A stretch of 64,000 nucleotides of DNA, taken from contig NZ_JARXVF010000005.1 in the NCBI RefSeq assembly GCF_029892515.1, positions 1 through 64,000 of the forward strand. The letters are read 5' to 3'. Both the position numbers and the translations under genes were made by a program. Positions 44,278 through 54,388 of this stretch are shown here, one piece after another; the first letter of the stretch is position 1; every line of letters starts with the position of its first letter. The notes beneath the pieces were generated by a model. That model was given only the letters and a program-made list of their open reading frames with translations, ran no database searches and had not been told where the DNA came from. The stretch comes from Pseudaminobacter soli (ex Li et al. 2025) (GTDB lineage Bacteria; Pseudomonadota; Alphaproteobacteria; Rhizobiales; Rhizobiaceae).

Positions 44278-45572
44278 ACACTGTCGACATCGGCGACGTC
44301 AAGCACGAGATCGTCATCGTCCGCCGCGGCCACGGCGACGGCGAGGAGGGCCATCACGGCGGCGTCTGGAAGATCGCCTTCGCCGACTTCATGACGGCAA
44401 TGATGTGCTTCTTCCTCGTCATGTGGCTAATCAGCGTTGCCGACGAGCACACGAAAGCAGCCGTGGCGAACTACTTCAATCCGGTTCAGCTGGTCGACAA
44501 GAACTCGAGCCGCAAGAATCTCGAGGATGCCAGCGACAGCACCAACGCCGTCGGCCGCCCTGCCGAAAAGCCGCAGCCGGCCAATGCCGAGGTCGGCTCC
44601 GACGGCAAGGGCACATCCGGCCCGTCGACGGAACAAAATTCATCGGAGTCGCAGGACGCCGTGAAACGCTCCGACGAACACCTCTTTGCCGATCCCTACG
44701 CGGTGCTCGCCGAAATCGCAGCAAACTCCGGCGTGCGCCAGAACGTGAGCGACAAGGGTGATGGCGGCGCGCAGGAAGCCGGCCCCGCCACCGGCGCGTC
44801 GGGCGGCGAATCCTACCGTGACCCCTTCGCACCCGACTTTTGGTCCCAGCAGGTTGCAACGCCGCTTGCTGAAGCAAGCGCTGAGCGGGCCAAGGTCGAG
44901 GCGGCCGACGCCAAGCCGATCGAGAACAACGAGACCAAACCGGTCGAAAGCAGCGATGCCACTCCGGCCCCGTCCGGCGAACTCAAGGCGCCAGAGGACA
45001 CGTCTCCGCTTCAGGAATTGGCCAAGGCCGAGAATGCGGCCAGGCTCGATGCACAGGCCAAGGCTGACGAAACCGCACCCGCACCCGCGGAGGACAAGCC
45101 GACCCCCGTTGCTGAGCAGACGGCACAAAAGCTGGCAAAGGAACTCAACGCCGCCTTCCCGCCCGGCGACAAGCTGTCCGAAGGCATTTCGGTGAAGGCC
45201 ACCGCCGACGGTGTCACCATTTCGATCACCGACCAGCTCGATTTCGGCATGTTCGAGATCGGCTCGGCCGTCCCGAGGCGCGAACTGGTCCTGGCGATGG
45301 AGAAGATCGGCAAGGCACTCAGCGAGCGGCCGGGTTCGGTCACCATCAGCGGTCACACCGATGCCCGCCCGTTCCGCAGCCAGAGCTACGACAACTGGCG
45401 GCTGTCCACCGCCCGCGCCCACTCCGCTTACTACATGCTCGTGCGCGGCGGCCTGGACGAGCATCGCGTAACCGAAGTCTCGGGCTACGCCGACCGCAAG
45501 CTCAAGGATACGAGCCAACCTCTGTCGGCCGTCAACCGCCGCATCGAGATCCATCTGGAGCTGCCGCAATGA
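44274..45572 (+). CDS. motB: Flagellar stator protein MotB
   Basis: A 432-residue stator subunit. The single membrane helix contains the proton-binding aspartate, Asp38, in AFADFMTAMMCFFLVMWL. A long Ala/Pro/Glu-rich linker (about 75-300) leads to a C-terminal OmpA-like peptidoglycan-binding domain (SVTISGHTDARPFRSQSYDN). I chose the GTG at 44274, which overlaps the preceding stop (GTGA) and begins VNTVDIGDVKHEIVIVRRG. A longer frame opens at 44244. The linker is unusually long, typical of rhizobial MotB that works with MotC. Confidence 0.95.
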   Translation: MNTVDIGDVKHEIVIVRRGHGDGEEGHHGGVWKIAFADFMTAMMCFFLVMWLISVADEHTKAAVANYFNPVQLVDKNSSRKNLEDASDSTNAVGRPAEKPQPANAEVGSDGKGTSGPSTEQNSSESQDAVKRSDEHLFADPYAVLAEIAANSGVRQNVSDKGDGGAQEAGPATGASGGESYRDPFAPDFWSQQVATPLAEASAERAKVEAADAKPIENNETKPVESSDATPAPSGELKAPEDTSPLQELAKAENAARLDAQAKADETAPAPAEDKPTPVAEQTAQKLAKELNAAFPPGDKLSEGISVKATADGVTISITDQLDFGMFEIGSAVPRRELVLAMEKIGKALSERPGSVTISGHTDARPFRSQSYDNWRLSTARAHSAYYMLVRGGLDEHRVTEVSGYADRKLKDTSQPLSAVNRRIEIHLELPQ

Positions 45573-46864
45573 TTAGGGCTACGCGGCTTGGCGGGTTTGT
45601 CGGGCTGGCGCTGCTCACGGGCGCCCTGCAGGCGCCGGCGCACGCCGAAGGCGGCACCACGCTGCTGCAGCCCTACCAGATCGTGCGCTCGCTGCAGGTG
45701 GTGCAGGATCGTATCGCCATAGGCGACATTGCCGTCATGCCTATGCAGCACAAGCTGCTGGAGATCATGGATGGCCGGCTGCGCAAGGGAAGCAAGGCGG
45801 ATTTCGCCGACCAGCGGAACCTGCACGCCTTGCTCGTCTATGCCATGAGCGGTGGCAATCCCGCGACGATAAGCGTCCTGCTTTCGCGGCTCGATCTCGA
45901 CGGCACCAACAGCGAAATCGGCAAGGGCCTGCTGCATTACCTGAACGGCCAGGCCCCCGAGGCTCGCGCCGCACTTGCGTCGGTCGATCCCATGACCTTG
46001 TCACCCGACCTCGGCGCTTTCGTTGCCCTTGTCAAAGGTTCGGTGGGCGCCTCCGGCGATCCGCAGGGTGCCTTGAAGCTGCTCGACCAGGCACGGCTGC
46101 TCGGGCCTGGTACGCTCGTCGAGGAAGGCGCGCTGCGCCGCTCCATCGCGCTGGCCTCCACCGTCGATGATGCCAATCGCTTCGCGCGCGCCTCGACGCA
46201 ATATGCTGCGCGCTACCTGCGCTCGCCTTATGCTCCCCAGTTCGCGGACGCATTCGTGGCGGGCGTAGTCACCCTGCATGCCTCGCTCGATCTCGCCACC
46301 GTCGGCACCATCACCGCCATGATGAATCCCGAGCAGGAGCGCATCATCTATTTGCGCATCGCGCGGCGCGCCGGCATCGAGGGCCTGACCGAACTGTCAG
46401 CCTTTGCTTCCGCCAAGGCCGAAGATCGCGGCCGCAGCAACGAATCCGAAGACCCGCGTGCCCTGCTCTATTCCAGCCTGGCCGCCGTGCCTTCGGGCAC
46501 CTCCGACGAAATCAACGCAAAGCTCGCGAAGATCGATCGGCGCCGGCTGTCGCAAAGCGACCAGGAACTGCTCGACGCGGTCAGCGACGTCGCGGCCAAG
46601 CTGACGGCCACACCGCCCGAACTGATACCCGAAGCAGCGACACAAACCGAGCCCGAGGTGGTGACGGCGGAGCAGGAACAGCCGATCTCGAAAGCAAAGG
46701 CAGCACCTGCGGCGCCAGCGACGCAAAAGACCGCAATCGCTCCGCAAGCGGTGCCGGCCGCTGGAAGCGCCGGAGCGCCCGCCTCAGACAATTCGGACAA
46801 GATTGTCCTGGAAACGCGCCGCAAACTCGACGAGATCGACAAACTGTTGGGAGATGTTCAATGA
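45569..46864 (+). CDS. motC: Periplasmic motor protein MotC
   Basis: A 431-residue secreted protein with a signal peptide (FVGLALLTGALQAPAHAEGG) and a helical periplasmic body beginning LLQPYQIVRSLQVVQDRIAI. An Ala/Pro/Glu-rich region leads to a terminal helix ILVLETRRKLDEIDKLL-like (residues about 410-431). MotC is specific to rhizobial-type motors, where it interacts with MotB, and MotE protects it. It overlaps motB and motD at both ends (ATGA), consistent with one complex. Confidence 0.9.
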   Translation: MIRATRLGGFVGLALLTGALQAPAHAEGGTTLLQPYQIVRSLQVVQDRIAIGDIAVMPMQHKLLEIMDGRLRKGSKADFADQRNLHALLVYAMSGGNPATISVLLSRLDLDGTNSEIGKGLLHYLNGQAPEARAALASVDPMTLSPDLGAFVALVKGSVGASGDPQGALKLLDQARLLGPGTLVEEGALRRSIALASTVDDANRFARASTQYAARYLRSPYAPQFADAFVAGVVTLHASLDLATVGTITAMMNPEQERIIYLRIARRAGIEGLTELSAFASAKAEDRGRSNESEDPRALLYSSLAAVPSGTSDEINAKLAKIDRRRLSQSDQELLDAVSDVAAKLTATPPELIPEAATQTEPEVVTAEQEQPISKAKAAPAAPATQKTAIAPQAVPAAGSAGAPASDNSDKIVLETRRKLDEIDKLLGDVQ

Positions 46865-48264
46865 CGATGGGCGTCAATCAGGCATTCTCCGTGCCGATGC
46901 CAAACTCGGCCAAGACGGACAAATCCGGCGCGAAAACGCAGGGCGATGATGCGGATTTCTCCGCCGCCCTCGATCAGGCCGACCCCAAGGCCGACAATGA
47001 AGGCAATGAGGGAGCCGTGGGCACCGAGCACCAGCCCGGACGCTGGTCGCGTCACGGTGGGTTCGGCGTAAAGACCGCCGGGCGCGGTCAAGACGGCGCC
47101 CGCGGCAAAGAAGGCGCCGAGGCGACCGAAGAGTCCGACGCCAGCGATGTGAGTGCGCAGGCAAAGACTGCCGGCACACCGCTTTCGGCGCTGATGGTCG
47201 CTCGAGAGCTGGATATGCGCACGGAACGAGCCGGAACAGGCGGGCGTGCCGAAGGCACTGGCTCGCGCCCGACCATGCGCGGCGACACGGCAGGCAGCGA
47301 GCCCGATATCAAGATCGACCTCGACCCCGCGTCGGTCGCGGCAGCCGAGCGCGCAGCCCGCAGCGAGGCTGGCCGCCCGGCAAGTGCGAACAGCAAGAGC
47401 GCCGCCGCCTCCACCGGCAATGTTCTCGCGGCCAACGCGCGCACCGATGGATCGACCGCTACCGGAAACGAAGCTCGGACCGGAGCCGGCCGCATGTCGA
47501 GCGCAGCCGCTCTCAACCTGTCGCTGACGCCGACAGCCAGCGAAGGCGAAACGATCGCCGCACCGACCGACGCCACACTATCCCCCGACCGCGACTTCCT
47601 GCGTACGCTCGGAGCGAACAGCAACAGTGGCCGGTCACAGGTCGACGGCTTCGGGCGCCGCACCGACGCAAAGAGCGAGCGCGTCACCGTCGTTGCCCAG
47701 CAGAACATCCCCGCCCCCGTGGCGCAACCCAGTGCATCCACGTCGACGGCGCTAGCCAATCTCATCTCGGCTGATCCCAGCTGGCGCTCGGCCGCCGCGC
47801 AGCCGTTCCAGCAGGTGGGCGCACAACCCGGCCTGACTTCTGCCCACACGCTGAAGCTCCAGCTGCACCCGGCCGAGCTCGGCATGGTCACGGCCAACCT
47901 GCGTTTCAGCGGCGACCAGCTGACCGTCGAGCTACGCGTGGAAAACGCCGAGGCCTATCGCCGGCTGACGGCCGACAGCGAAACCATCGTCAAGTCGCTG
48001 CGCTCCATGGGACTGAGCATCGACCAGGTCACCATCCAGCAGCCACAGTCCTCCTCCTCGGCACAGGGCGGAGCCGACGGCAACAACGCCTCCGCAGGCT
48101 TCGGCCCGCGCGACCAGCAGTCCTTCAGCTCCGCAGGATCGGGCGGCAATGGCAACGATACTGGCGGCCAGCAATTCGCAAGGAATGAGAATGACGGCGC
48201 ATACGGGTCCGAGGGTGCTGCACCGGCTTCTGCGAACCGCGCTGACGGCGGCGTTTATATCTAG
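46861..48264 (+). CDS. motD: MotD / FliK, hook-length control protein
   Basis: A 467-residue protein, long and disordered in its first 300 residues (Gly, Ala, Ser, Asp rich), with a C-terminal Flg_hook-type domain containing LKLQLHPAELGMVTANLRFS and LRSMGLSIDQVTI. Rhizobial MotD was first taken as a motor protein and later recognised as FliK, which measures hook length and triggers the export switch at FlhB. Its last 74 bases overlap the transglycosylase gene. Confidence 0.9.
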   Translation: MTMGVNQAFSVPMPNSAKTDKSGAKTQGDDADFSAALDQADPKADNEGNEGAVGTEHQPGRWSRHGGFGVKTAGRGQDGARGKEGAEATEESDASDVSAQAKTAGTPLSALMVARELDMRTERAGTGGRAEGTGSRPTMRGDTAGSEPDIKIDLDPASVAAAERAARSEAGRPASANSKSAAASTGNVLAANARTDGSTATGNEARTGAGRMSSAAALNLSLTPTASEGETIAAPTDATLSPDRDFLRTLGANSNSGRSQVDGFGRRTDAKSERVTVVAQQNIPAPVAQPSASTSTALANLISADPSWRSAAAQPFQQVGAQPGLTSAHTLKLQLHPAELGMVTANLRFSGDQLTVELRVENAEAYRRLTADSETIVKSLRSMGLSIDQVTIQQPQSSSSAQGGADGNNASAGFGPRDQQSFSSAGSGGNGNDTGGQQFARNENDGAYGSEGAAPASANRADGGVYI

Positions 48265-48784
48265 CGCCGGCGCCGGCTTCGCAGCCGCATCCGGCAATCC
48301 GTGCGAACCCGAGATCCTGCGCGCCGCCGACCGGTATGGCGTGCCGGTGGGAATTCTCTACGCCGTCGGCCTGACCGAGACCGGCCGCAAGGGAAGCTTG
48401 CAGCCGAACGCCATGAACATCGAAGGCAAGGCTGTGTTTTCGCGCTCGCCAGAAGAGGCGCTGACGACCTTCTACGCCGCCCGCCGCAGCGGCGCCAAGC
48501 TCATCGACCTCGGCTGTATGCAGATCAACCATCACTACCATGGCGATCACTTCCGCAGCGTCGAGGAGATGCTCGACCCTCGTCGCAATGTCGATTACGC
48601 CGCACGTTTCCTCGTCAGTTTGCATGCGCAACATATGACCTGGTCGATGGCGGTGGCGCGTTATCACGCGGGTCCCAACAACGATCCGGCGCAAAAACAA
48701 TATGTTTGCCGCGTCATCGCCAACATGGTTGCCACAGGTTTTGGCAAGTGGACGAGCAACGCCCGCTCCTTTTGCAATCAATAG
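48191..48784 (+). CDS. Lytic transglycosylase-like protein of the flagellar cluster
   Basis: A 197-residue secreted protein with an N-terminal signal (TALTAAFISSAGAGFAAASG) and an SLT-type fold. It carries VGILYAVGLTETGRKGSLQP (the catalytic-glutamate region, here ET), LIDLGCMQINHHYH and MAVARYHAGPNN. Such enzymes cut peptidoglycan to let the rod pass. The FlgJ here (60135) has no muramidase domain, so this protein may supply that activity, as SltF does in Rhodobacter. I chose the ATG at 48191 with AAGGA 6 nt upstream. Confidence 0.85.
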   Translation: MTAHTGPRVLHRLLRTALTAAFISSAGAGFAAASGNPCEPEILRAADRYGVPVGILYAVGLTETGRKGSLQPNAMNIEGKAVFSRSPEEALTTFYAARRSGAKLIDLGCMQINHHYHGDHFRSVEEMLDPRRNVDYAARFLVSLHAQHMTWSMAVARYHAGPNNDPAQKQYVCRVIANMVATGFGKWTSNARSFCNQ

Positions 48785-48878
48785 TGGCATCATTTACCAG
48801 CTGATGTTCGACGTCAGACTCTGAAACCGTTGCGAACACTGGTTTTGGCGATTCGGGGTAAGCCCAAAGCTGACTCTA

Positions 48879-48903
48879 GGGAATTGCAACCCATGCGATT
48901 CCC
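48879..48903. promoter_or_regulatory. Inverted repeat between the transglycosylase gene and ftcR
   Basis: GGGAATTGCA and TGCGATTCCC form a 10-bp stem (one G-U pair) with a 5-nt loop, about 105 bp before the ftcR start. Its position could make it an operator for a regulator of ftcR, or a weak terminator; no T-run follows. Confidence 0.4.
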
Positions 48904-49008
48904 GACTCCCAAGAAAACATCCACAAGAATTGATGGTTTTTCAGGATTCCCGGCAGCGTTTACGACTTGACCCGTTCAGGCATTACATCTGATTCGGAGG
49001 GCGGGCCG

Positions 49009-49677
49009 ATGATCGTGATCGTGGACGAGCGAGAGCTCGTCAAACAAGGTTTTTCGTCGCTTTTCGACCGGGAAGGCGTGGCGAGCGCAGGCTTTCGCTC
49101 GGAGGAATTCGGCGAATGGGTCGAAAGCGCGGCCGAATCCGATCTTAAGTCGGTGAGTGCTTTTCTTATCGGCGATTGCGGCGAAGATAAGATCTCCCCG
49201 CGCCGGCTTCGCGACCGCAGCGGCGCGCCGGTGATCGCGCTCAGCGAGCATCATTCGCTGGAAAACACCCTCAAGCTGTTTGAATCCGGCGTGGACGATG
49301 TGGTTCACAAGCCGGTGCACATTCGCGAGATCCTGGCTCGCATCACGGCGATCCGCCGTCGCACCCAGGAAGAGGCCAACTACACCGAGATTGGCCCGAT
49401 GCGCATCTTCCTCGATGGCCGCGATCCCGAGATCAATGGCGAGCCGATGCCGCTGCCGCGGCGCGAGCGCCGCATCCTCGAATATCTAGCGACCAACAGC
49501 GGCCGTCGCGTCACCAAGACCCAGGTCTTCAACGCGATCTACGGCATCTTCGACGACGAGGTCGAGGAGAACGTCGTCGAAAGCCACATCAGCAAGCTGC
49601 GCAAGAAACTGCGCGAGAAGCTGGGCTTCGATCCGATCGATTCCAAGCGTTTCCTTGGCTACCGCCTGGTCGTTTGA
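49009..49677 (+). CDS. ftcR: FtcR/Rem, OmpR-family flagellar transcription activator
   Basis: A 222-residue response-regulator-like protein. The receiver half begins [20 protein letters not shown], and the C-terminal winged helix contains [20 protein letters not shown] and [11 protein letters not shown]. Family members in Brucella (FtcR) and Sinorhizobium (Rem) activate rod, hook and filament genes under VisNR. The start is the ATG whose product begins with the family N-terminus, not the longer frame opening at 48967. It stands alone between two operons. Confidence 0.9.
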   Translation: MIVIVDERELVKQGFSSLFDREGVASAGFRSEEFGEWVESAAESDLKSVSAFLIGDCGEDKISPRRLRDRSGAPVIALSEHHSLENTLKLFESGVDDVVHKPVHIREILARITAIRRRTQEEANYTEIGPMRIFLDGRDPEINGEPMPLPRRERRILEYLATNSGRRVTKTQVFNAIYGIFDDEVEENVVESHISKLRKKLREKLGFDPIDSKRFLGYRLVV

Positions 49678-49801
49678 TGGTTTGGGCGCATACCGACTTC
49701 GCTGGACGTTTTGACCACGCCGAGTGCGGCTGCGCCAGCTTCACGCAAGTCAGGAAATCTACCCTGCCTGGCCAGAGCCCGGAAAATCAGGAGACGTTTC
49801 T

Positions 49802-51070
49802 ATGAGCTTGTATGGAATGATGCGCACCGGCGTGTCCGGCATGAACGCACAGGCCAATCGCCTGTCGGCCGTTGCCGACAACATCGCCAACTCGAGCACG
49901 ACTGGCTACAAGCGTTCGAGCGCGGAATTCTCCTCTCTCATCATCCCGACCGTCACCGGCAACTACACGTCCGGCGGCGTGACCACGACGATCCGCACTT
50001 CGATCAGCCAGCAGGGCGATCTCAAATACACCACCTCGGGCAGTGACCTCGCCATCAACGGCTCAGGCTTCTTCGTAGTGCAGAACACGGGCGGCGGCGC
50101 GCCGGTCCTGACGCGCGCGGGCTCTTTCGTGCCTGATGCACAAGGTCGCCTCGTCAACGCTGCCGGCTTCCAGCTCATGGGCTACAGCTACGCCAACGGC
50201 GACCCAAGCGTCGTGGCAAACGGCCTCGGCGGCCTGCTCCCGGTCACGATCTCGCAGACCGATCTGGTCGCGATCCCTTCGGCCAAGGGCGTCTTCACCG
50301 CCAACCTGCCCGCCAATGCGGACGTCGTCCCGGCCGCCGACCTGCCTTCGGCCAACGCCACCACTGCAACCTACTCGGCCAAGTCATCGCTGGTCTCCTA
50401 TGACCATCTCGGCGGCGAGCAGCTCCTCGACGTCTACTACACCAAGACCGGCCCCAACACTTGGGAAGTCGCGATCTTCAAGCAGTCGGATGCGGCGGCG
50501 AACACTTCGTTCCCATATGGCGGCGACGGACTGATCGGCACGCAGACCCTGACCTTCGATCCGTCCAACGGCAAGCTCACCACGACACCGCTGACTGCGA
50601 CTGCAACCATCCCTGGACCGCCTCCGCAGTCGATCGACCTCGACCTCTCCAAGATGACGCAGCTCGACAAGAGCTACACCGTCGTCGACGCAAAGGTCGA
50701 TGGCGCGGCTCCGGCCGGGATCAAAGGCGTGCAGATCGCCGCAAACGGCGTCGTATACGCACAATACGAGAACGGCGCATTGAAGCCGATCTTCCGTATC
50801 CCCGTCGCCGACGTGCCGAGCCCCGACCTCATGCAGGTGCTGCCCGGCAACGTCTTCGCTCCGACCGGCGACTCCGGCACGGTTCAGTTGGGTTTCCCGA
50901 ATGAGGGCGGCAAAGGCAAGGTCGTCGCCGGCGCTCTCGAAAACTCCAACGTCGATGTCGCGCAGGAACTCACGGACATGATCGAATCGCAGCGCACCTA
51001 CACTGCGAATTCGAAAGTGTTCCAGACCGGCGCCGATCTCATGGACATTCTGGTCAACCTGAAAAGGTAA
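49802..51070 (+). CDS. flgE: Flagellar hook protein FlgE
   Basis: A 422-residue hook protein with N-terminal MSLYGMMRTGVSGMNAQANR and the axial motif ADNIANSSTTGYKRSSAEFS. A large central domain and the C-terminal ALENSNVDVAQELTDMIESQ follow. I chose the ATG at 49802, before which the frame continues without family features. It polymerises into the hook between rod and filament. flgK follows after 26 bp. Confidence 0.95.
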   Translation: MSLYGMMRTGVSGMNAQANRLSAVADNIANSSTTGYKRSSAEFSSLIIPTVTGNYTSGGVTTTIRTSISQQGDLKYTTSGSDLAINGSGFFVVQNTGGGAPVLTRAGSFVPDAQGRLVNAAGFQLMGYSYANGDPSVVANGLGGLLPVTISQTDLVAIPSAKGVFTANLPANADVVPAADLPSANATTATYSAKSSLVSYDHLGGEQLLDVYYTKTGPNTWEVAIFKQSDAAANTSFPYGGDGLIGTQTLTFDPSNGKLTTTPLTATATIPGPPPQSIDLDLSKMTQLDKSYTVVDAKVDGAAPAGIKGVQIAANGVVYAQYENGALKPIFRIPVADVPSPDLMQVLPGNVFAPTGDSGTVQLGFPNEGGKGKVVAGALENSNVDVAQELTDMIESQRTYTANSKVFQTGADLMDILVNLKR

Positions 51071-51096
51071 GCCAGGCGACCGAACAGGAATAAGGC

Positions 51097-52542
51097 ATGT
51101 CACTAGCCACCGCACTCAACATCGCGCAATCGTCGCTTCTCAACACCAGCCGCCAGACAACGGTTGTCTCGCGCAACGTGCAGGAAGAGAAGAACAGCGA
51201 CTACGCACGGCGCACAGCGGTGCTATCCAGCCTGGCTCCCGGTGCGCGCGTTGTAGTCATACAGCGCGCCACCAGCGAACAGCTCTTCCGTCAAAATCTC
51301 GTGGCCACGTCCGCCTGGAGCGCCCAAAACACGCTCGTCAGCGGGCTGGACCGCCTCGACCTGTCCGTGAATGGCGTCGACGGCGCCTTGACGCCAGCGT
51401 CTGCGATCACTGAACTGCATAAGGCGTTGCAGATCTATTCGGCCACGCCTTCCAACCGCACGCTGGCCGACAACGCGGTCAACGCTGCGCGGCAGGCCGT
51501 CGCCAGCCTGAACTCGGGTGCGGCCGCCATTCAGACGTTCCGCGCCGAGGCCGACCAGGAAATCGCCACCTCCGTCAACGACCTCAATTCGCTCCTGTCT
51601 CAGTTCAAGGATGCCAACAACGAGATCGTCGCCGGCACGCGTACGGGCCGTGACGTAAACGACGCGCTCGACCAGCGAGACGCGCTTTTGAAGAAGATCT
51701 CGGAATATGTTCCGATCTCCACCTTCACGCGCAGCGACAACGACATGGTCATCACGACCACCGACGGCATGACGCTATTCGAGACAGTTCCTCGCAGCGT
51801 TACCTTCGAGCCCTCCCCAGCCTATGCGCCGGGTGCTGCAGGCAATCAGATCTACATCGACCGCGTGCCGGTCGCGATGGGCGTAGGCGGCAACACCAAT
51901 GCGGGCGGCAAGCTAGGCAGCCTGCTGCAGCTGCGCGACGGCGTGGCCGTCACCATGCAGCGTCAGCTTGACGAAGTCGCACGCGGCCTGATCACCGCCT
52001 TTGCCGAAAAAGATCCCTCCGGCGCCAACCCCGATGCAGCGGGGCTATTCACGTGGCCTGGCGCACCTGCCGTGCCGGCGGCTGGCACGCTGATCGATGG
52101 TTTGGCCGGCCAGATCTCGCTCAACAACGCTTTCGTCAGCAATCCCGAATTGCTGCGCGATGGCGGCGCCAATGGCGCAGCCTACGTGCAGAATTCCAGC
52201 GGCTCTTCCTATGCGGCCCTGCTGATTTCCTACGGCGAGCGCCTCGACCAACCCATGACGTTCGATCCCGCAGCGGGCAATGGCGACAAGGCGAGCCTGA
52301 GCGGCTACTCGGCCAATTCGGTGGGCTGGTATCAGGCCTTGCGCAAGGAAGCGTCGACCGCGGCAGATGCCAAGGAAGCCCTTGCCGTCCGCACCGGCGA
52401 GGCCCTGTCCAACGACACCGGGGTCAATGTCGACATGGAAATGTCGAACCTTCTCGATCTCGAGCACTCGTATCAAGCGTCGGCGCGTCTCATCAAGGCA
52501 GTCGACGACATGTTGTCGGCTCTGCTGGATGCAGTGAGGTAA
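51097..52542 (+). CDS. flgK: Hook-filament junction protein FlgK (HAP1)
   Basis: A 481-residue hook-associated protein. N-terminal SSLLNTSRQTTVVSRNVQEE and C-terminal MEMSNLLDLEHSYQASARLI are the axial segments. The middle carries D-x-RDALLKKISEYV and a LDEVARGLITAFAE stretch typical of FlgK. It starts at ATG 51097 and ends 4 bp before flgL, its junction partner. Confidence 0.93.
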   Translation: MSLATALNIAQSSLLNTSRQTTVVSRNVQEEKNSDYARRTAVLSSLAPGARVVVIQRATSEQLFRQNLVATSAWSAQNTLVSGLDRLDLSVNGVDGALTPASAITELHKALQIYSATPSNRTLADNAVNAARQAVASLNSGAAAIQTFRAEADQEIATSVNDLNSLLSQFKDANNEIVAGTRTGRDVNDALDQRDALLKKISEYVPISTFTRSDNDMVITTTDGMTLFETVPRSVTFEPSPAYAPGAAGNQIYIDRVPVAMGVGGNTNAGGKLGSLLQLRDGVAVTMQRQLDEVARGLITAFAEKDPSGANPDAAGLFTWPGAPAVPAAGTLIDGLAGQISLNNAFVSNPELLRDGGANGAAYVQNSSGSSYAALLISYGERLDQPMTFDPAAGNGDKASLSGYSANSVGWYQALRKEASTAADAKEALAVRTGEALSNDTGVNVDMEMSNLLDLEHSYQASARLIKAVDDMLSALLDAVR

Positions 52543-52546
52543 TGCA

Positions 52547-53593
52547 ATGAAAGCCAGTTCCGTTTCCACCGCCGCCATATCGGAGGCCATGCGCTACTCG
52601 CTGATGAAGACGCAGGCATCTCTCGTCAAGGCACAGAAGGAGCAGTCGACCGGCTTCTACGCCGACAAGGGCCTGGCGCTCGGTGCGCGCACTTCCCAGT
52701 CGGTGACCTTCAATCGCGAACTGGAGCGGATAAAGGGCATCATCGACTCCAACTCGATGGCCACAGCGCGGCTGTCGGCCACTCAACAAGCATTGAGCGG
52801 GATCGAAAACGCTGCGCAAACCTTCCTGTCGGCACTGGGCACGGCTGTCTCCGGCGACTCCCAGTCGGCCATGACCCAGAACATAGCCAGGGACACGCTG
52901 GGAAGCATGAGCTCGCTGCTCAATTCCAGCCTCAACGGCGAATACCTGTTTGCAGGCATCAATACGGACGTGAAGCCGATCAGCGACTTTTCGGACCCGT
53001 CCACGGCTGGCGTAACCGCCTTCCAAAACGCCTTCGTCGCGAAGTTTGGCTTCTCGATGTCCGATCCGCAGGCCGCTTCGATCTCCGCGACGGACATGGA
53101 CGACTTCATCACCAACAACGTCGAGCCAATGTTCCTCGGGGCCGGCTGGAGCGACTGGTCGAGCGCCTCGGACCAGCCGATTGTCGGTCGCATTGCGCTC
53201 AATGAAACGACGGAAACCTCGGTCAGCGCCAACAATGCCGGCGTTCGCAAACTGGCAATGGCTGGTGTCGTTATCGAACAGCTGATGTCGGCCAACCTCA
53301 GCACCGGCGTCCGCCAGTCGCTGATCAAGCGCACCGTCTCCGTCGTTGGCGAAGCCATGGGCGACCTTGCCAACCTGCGCTCGGTGACCGGCATTGCCGA
53401 AAAACGCGTATCAGATGCCAGCGACCGCATGGATCAGCAGAGCACGCTCCTTGAGAAGCATATCCTAAAGACCGAGGGCGTCGATCCCTACGAAGCTGCG
53501 ACGCGCGTCTCCGACCTGCTGTCGCACATCGAAACGGCTTACGCGCTGACTGCGCGCATGCAGCAGCTGAGCCTGCTCAAATATCTGAGTTGA
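52547..53593 (+). CDS. flgL: Hook-filament junction protein FlgL (HAP3)
   Basis: A 348-residue flagellin-like junction protein. The N-terminal helix (MRYSLMKTQASLVKAQKEQS) and C-terminal helix (ATRVSDLLSHIETAYALTAR) resemble flagellin ends, with STGFYADKGLALGARTSQSV after the first. It connects FlgK to the filament. It is followed by the flagellin regulators flaF and flbT. Confidence 0.93.
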   Translation: MKASSVSTAAISEAMRYSLMKTQASLVKAQKEQSTGFYADKGLALGARTSQSVTFNRELERIKGIIDSNSMATARLSATQQALSGIENAAQTFLSALGTAVSGDSQSAMTQNIARDTLGSMSSLLNSSLNGEYLFAGINTDVKPISDFSDPSTAGVTAFQNAFVAKFGFSMSDPQAASISATDMDDFITNNVEPMFLGAGWSDWSSASDQPIVGRIALNETTETSVSANNAGVRKLAMAGVVIEQLMSANLSTGVRQSLIKRTVSVVGEAMGDLANLRSVTGIAEKRVSDASDRMDQQSTLLEKHILKTEGVDPYEAATRVSDLLSHIETAYALTARMQQLSLLKYLS

Positions 53594-53604
53594 TCGGGAG
53601 CATC

Positions 53605-53952
53605 ATGTACCAATTCTCCTACGCCGACATTCAGCACGACTCGGTAGCCGACGCTAAGGATCGCGAGAAGCAGCTTCTCGGCCGGTCGATCGACCTGCTG
53701 ATGGCGGCGCGCACCGTCGGCACCAACTCGATGGAAGCGATAGAGGCGCTGCAGTTCACCAACCGCCTGTGGACCACCTTCATCGACGATCTCGGCAGCC
53801 CGGAGAATGGACTGCCGCCCGAGCTGCGCGCCAATCTGATCTCGATCGGCCTTTGGTTGCTTCGTGAAGCCGAAGAAGTGCGCCAGGGGCGCTCCGACAA
53901 CTTCGAGGGTCTGATCGAGGTTTCGCAGATAATCCACGACGGCATTCAATGA
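53605..53952 (+). CDS. flaF: Flagellar biosynthesis regulator FlaF
   Basis: A 115-residue all-helical protein. The family N-terminus MYQFSYADI gives the start; a frame five codons longer exists but is less likely. FLAF segments such as LLGRSIDLLMAARTVGTNSM and LRANLISIGLWLLREAEEVR are present. FlaF promotes flagellin translation or secretion and opposes FlbT. Its stop overlaps flbT by 4 bp. Confidence 0.94.
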   Translation: MYQFSYADIQHDSVADAKDREKQLLGRSIDLLMAARTVGTNSMEAIEALQFTNRLWTTFIDDLGSPENGLPPELRANLISIGLWLLREAEEVRQGRSDNFEGLIEVSQIIHDGIQ

Positions 53953-54386
53953 AAAGCACGCTGAAGATCTCGTTGAAGCCCAACGAGAAAATCTACATCA
54001 ACGGCGCCGTCATCAAGGTCGACCGCAAGGTCACGATGGAGCTGCTGAACGACGTGCAGTTCCTGCTTGAAAGCCATGTGCTGCAGCCCGAGGACGCCTC
54101 GACGCCCCTGCGCCAGCTCTATTTCATGCTCCAGGTCATGCTGATGGACCCCGCCGGCGCATCCGCTGCGCGCACGCTGTTCCGCCAGTCGCTGCCCCGG
54201 ACCCTGGCCAGCTTCGAGGATCAGGAGATTCGTGCGGGCCTGAAGCAGATCGACCGCATGGTCGGCGAGGACCGCATCTACGAAGCGCTGAAGACGCTGC
54301 GTACGCTCTACCGCCTCGAGGAAAATGCCCTCTCGAACGATGCTGCCCCGGCGCCGCAGCCGCGCCCTCTCGCCGTAGGAGAATAG
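53949..54386 (+). CDS. flbT: Flagellin mRNA regulator FlbT
   Basis: A 145-residue protein beginning MKSTLKISLKPNEKIYINGA, the typical FlbT start. In Caulobacter FlbT binds the 5' leader of flagellin mRNA and controls its stability, and related roles are reported in Brucella and Sinorhizobium. The two flagellin genes in this window share a folded leader that would be the natural target. It overlaps flaF and precedes flgD by 2 bp. Confidence 0.95.
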   Translation: MKSTLKISLKPNEKIYINGAVIKVDRKVTMELLNDVQFLLESHVLQPEDASTPLRQLYFMLQVMLMDPAGASAARTLFRQSLPRTLASFEDQEIRAGLKQIDRMVGEDRIYEALKTLRTLYRLEENALSNDAAPAPQPRPLAVGE

Positions 54387-54388
54387 CA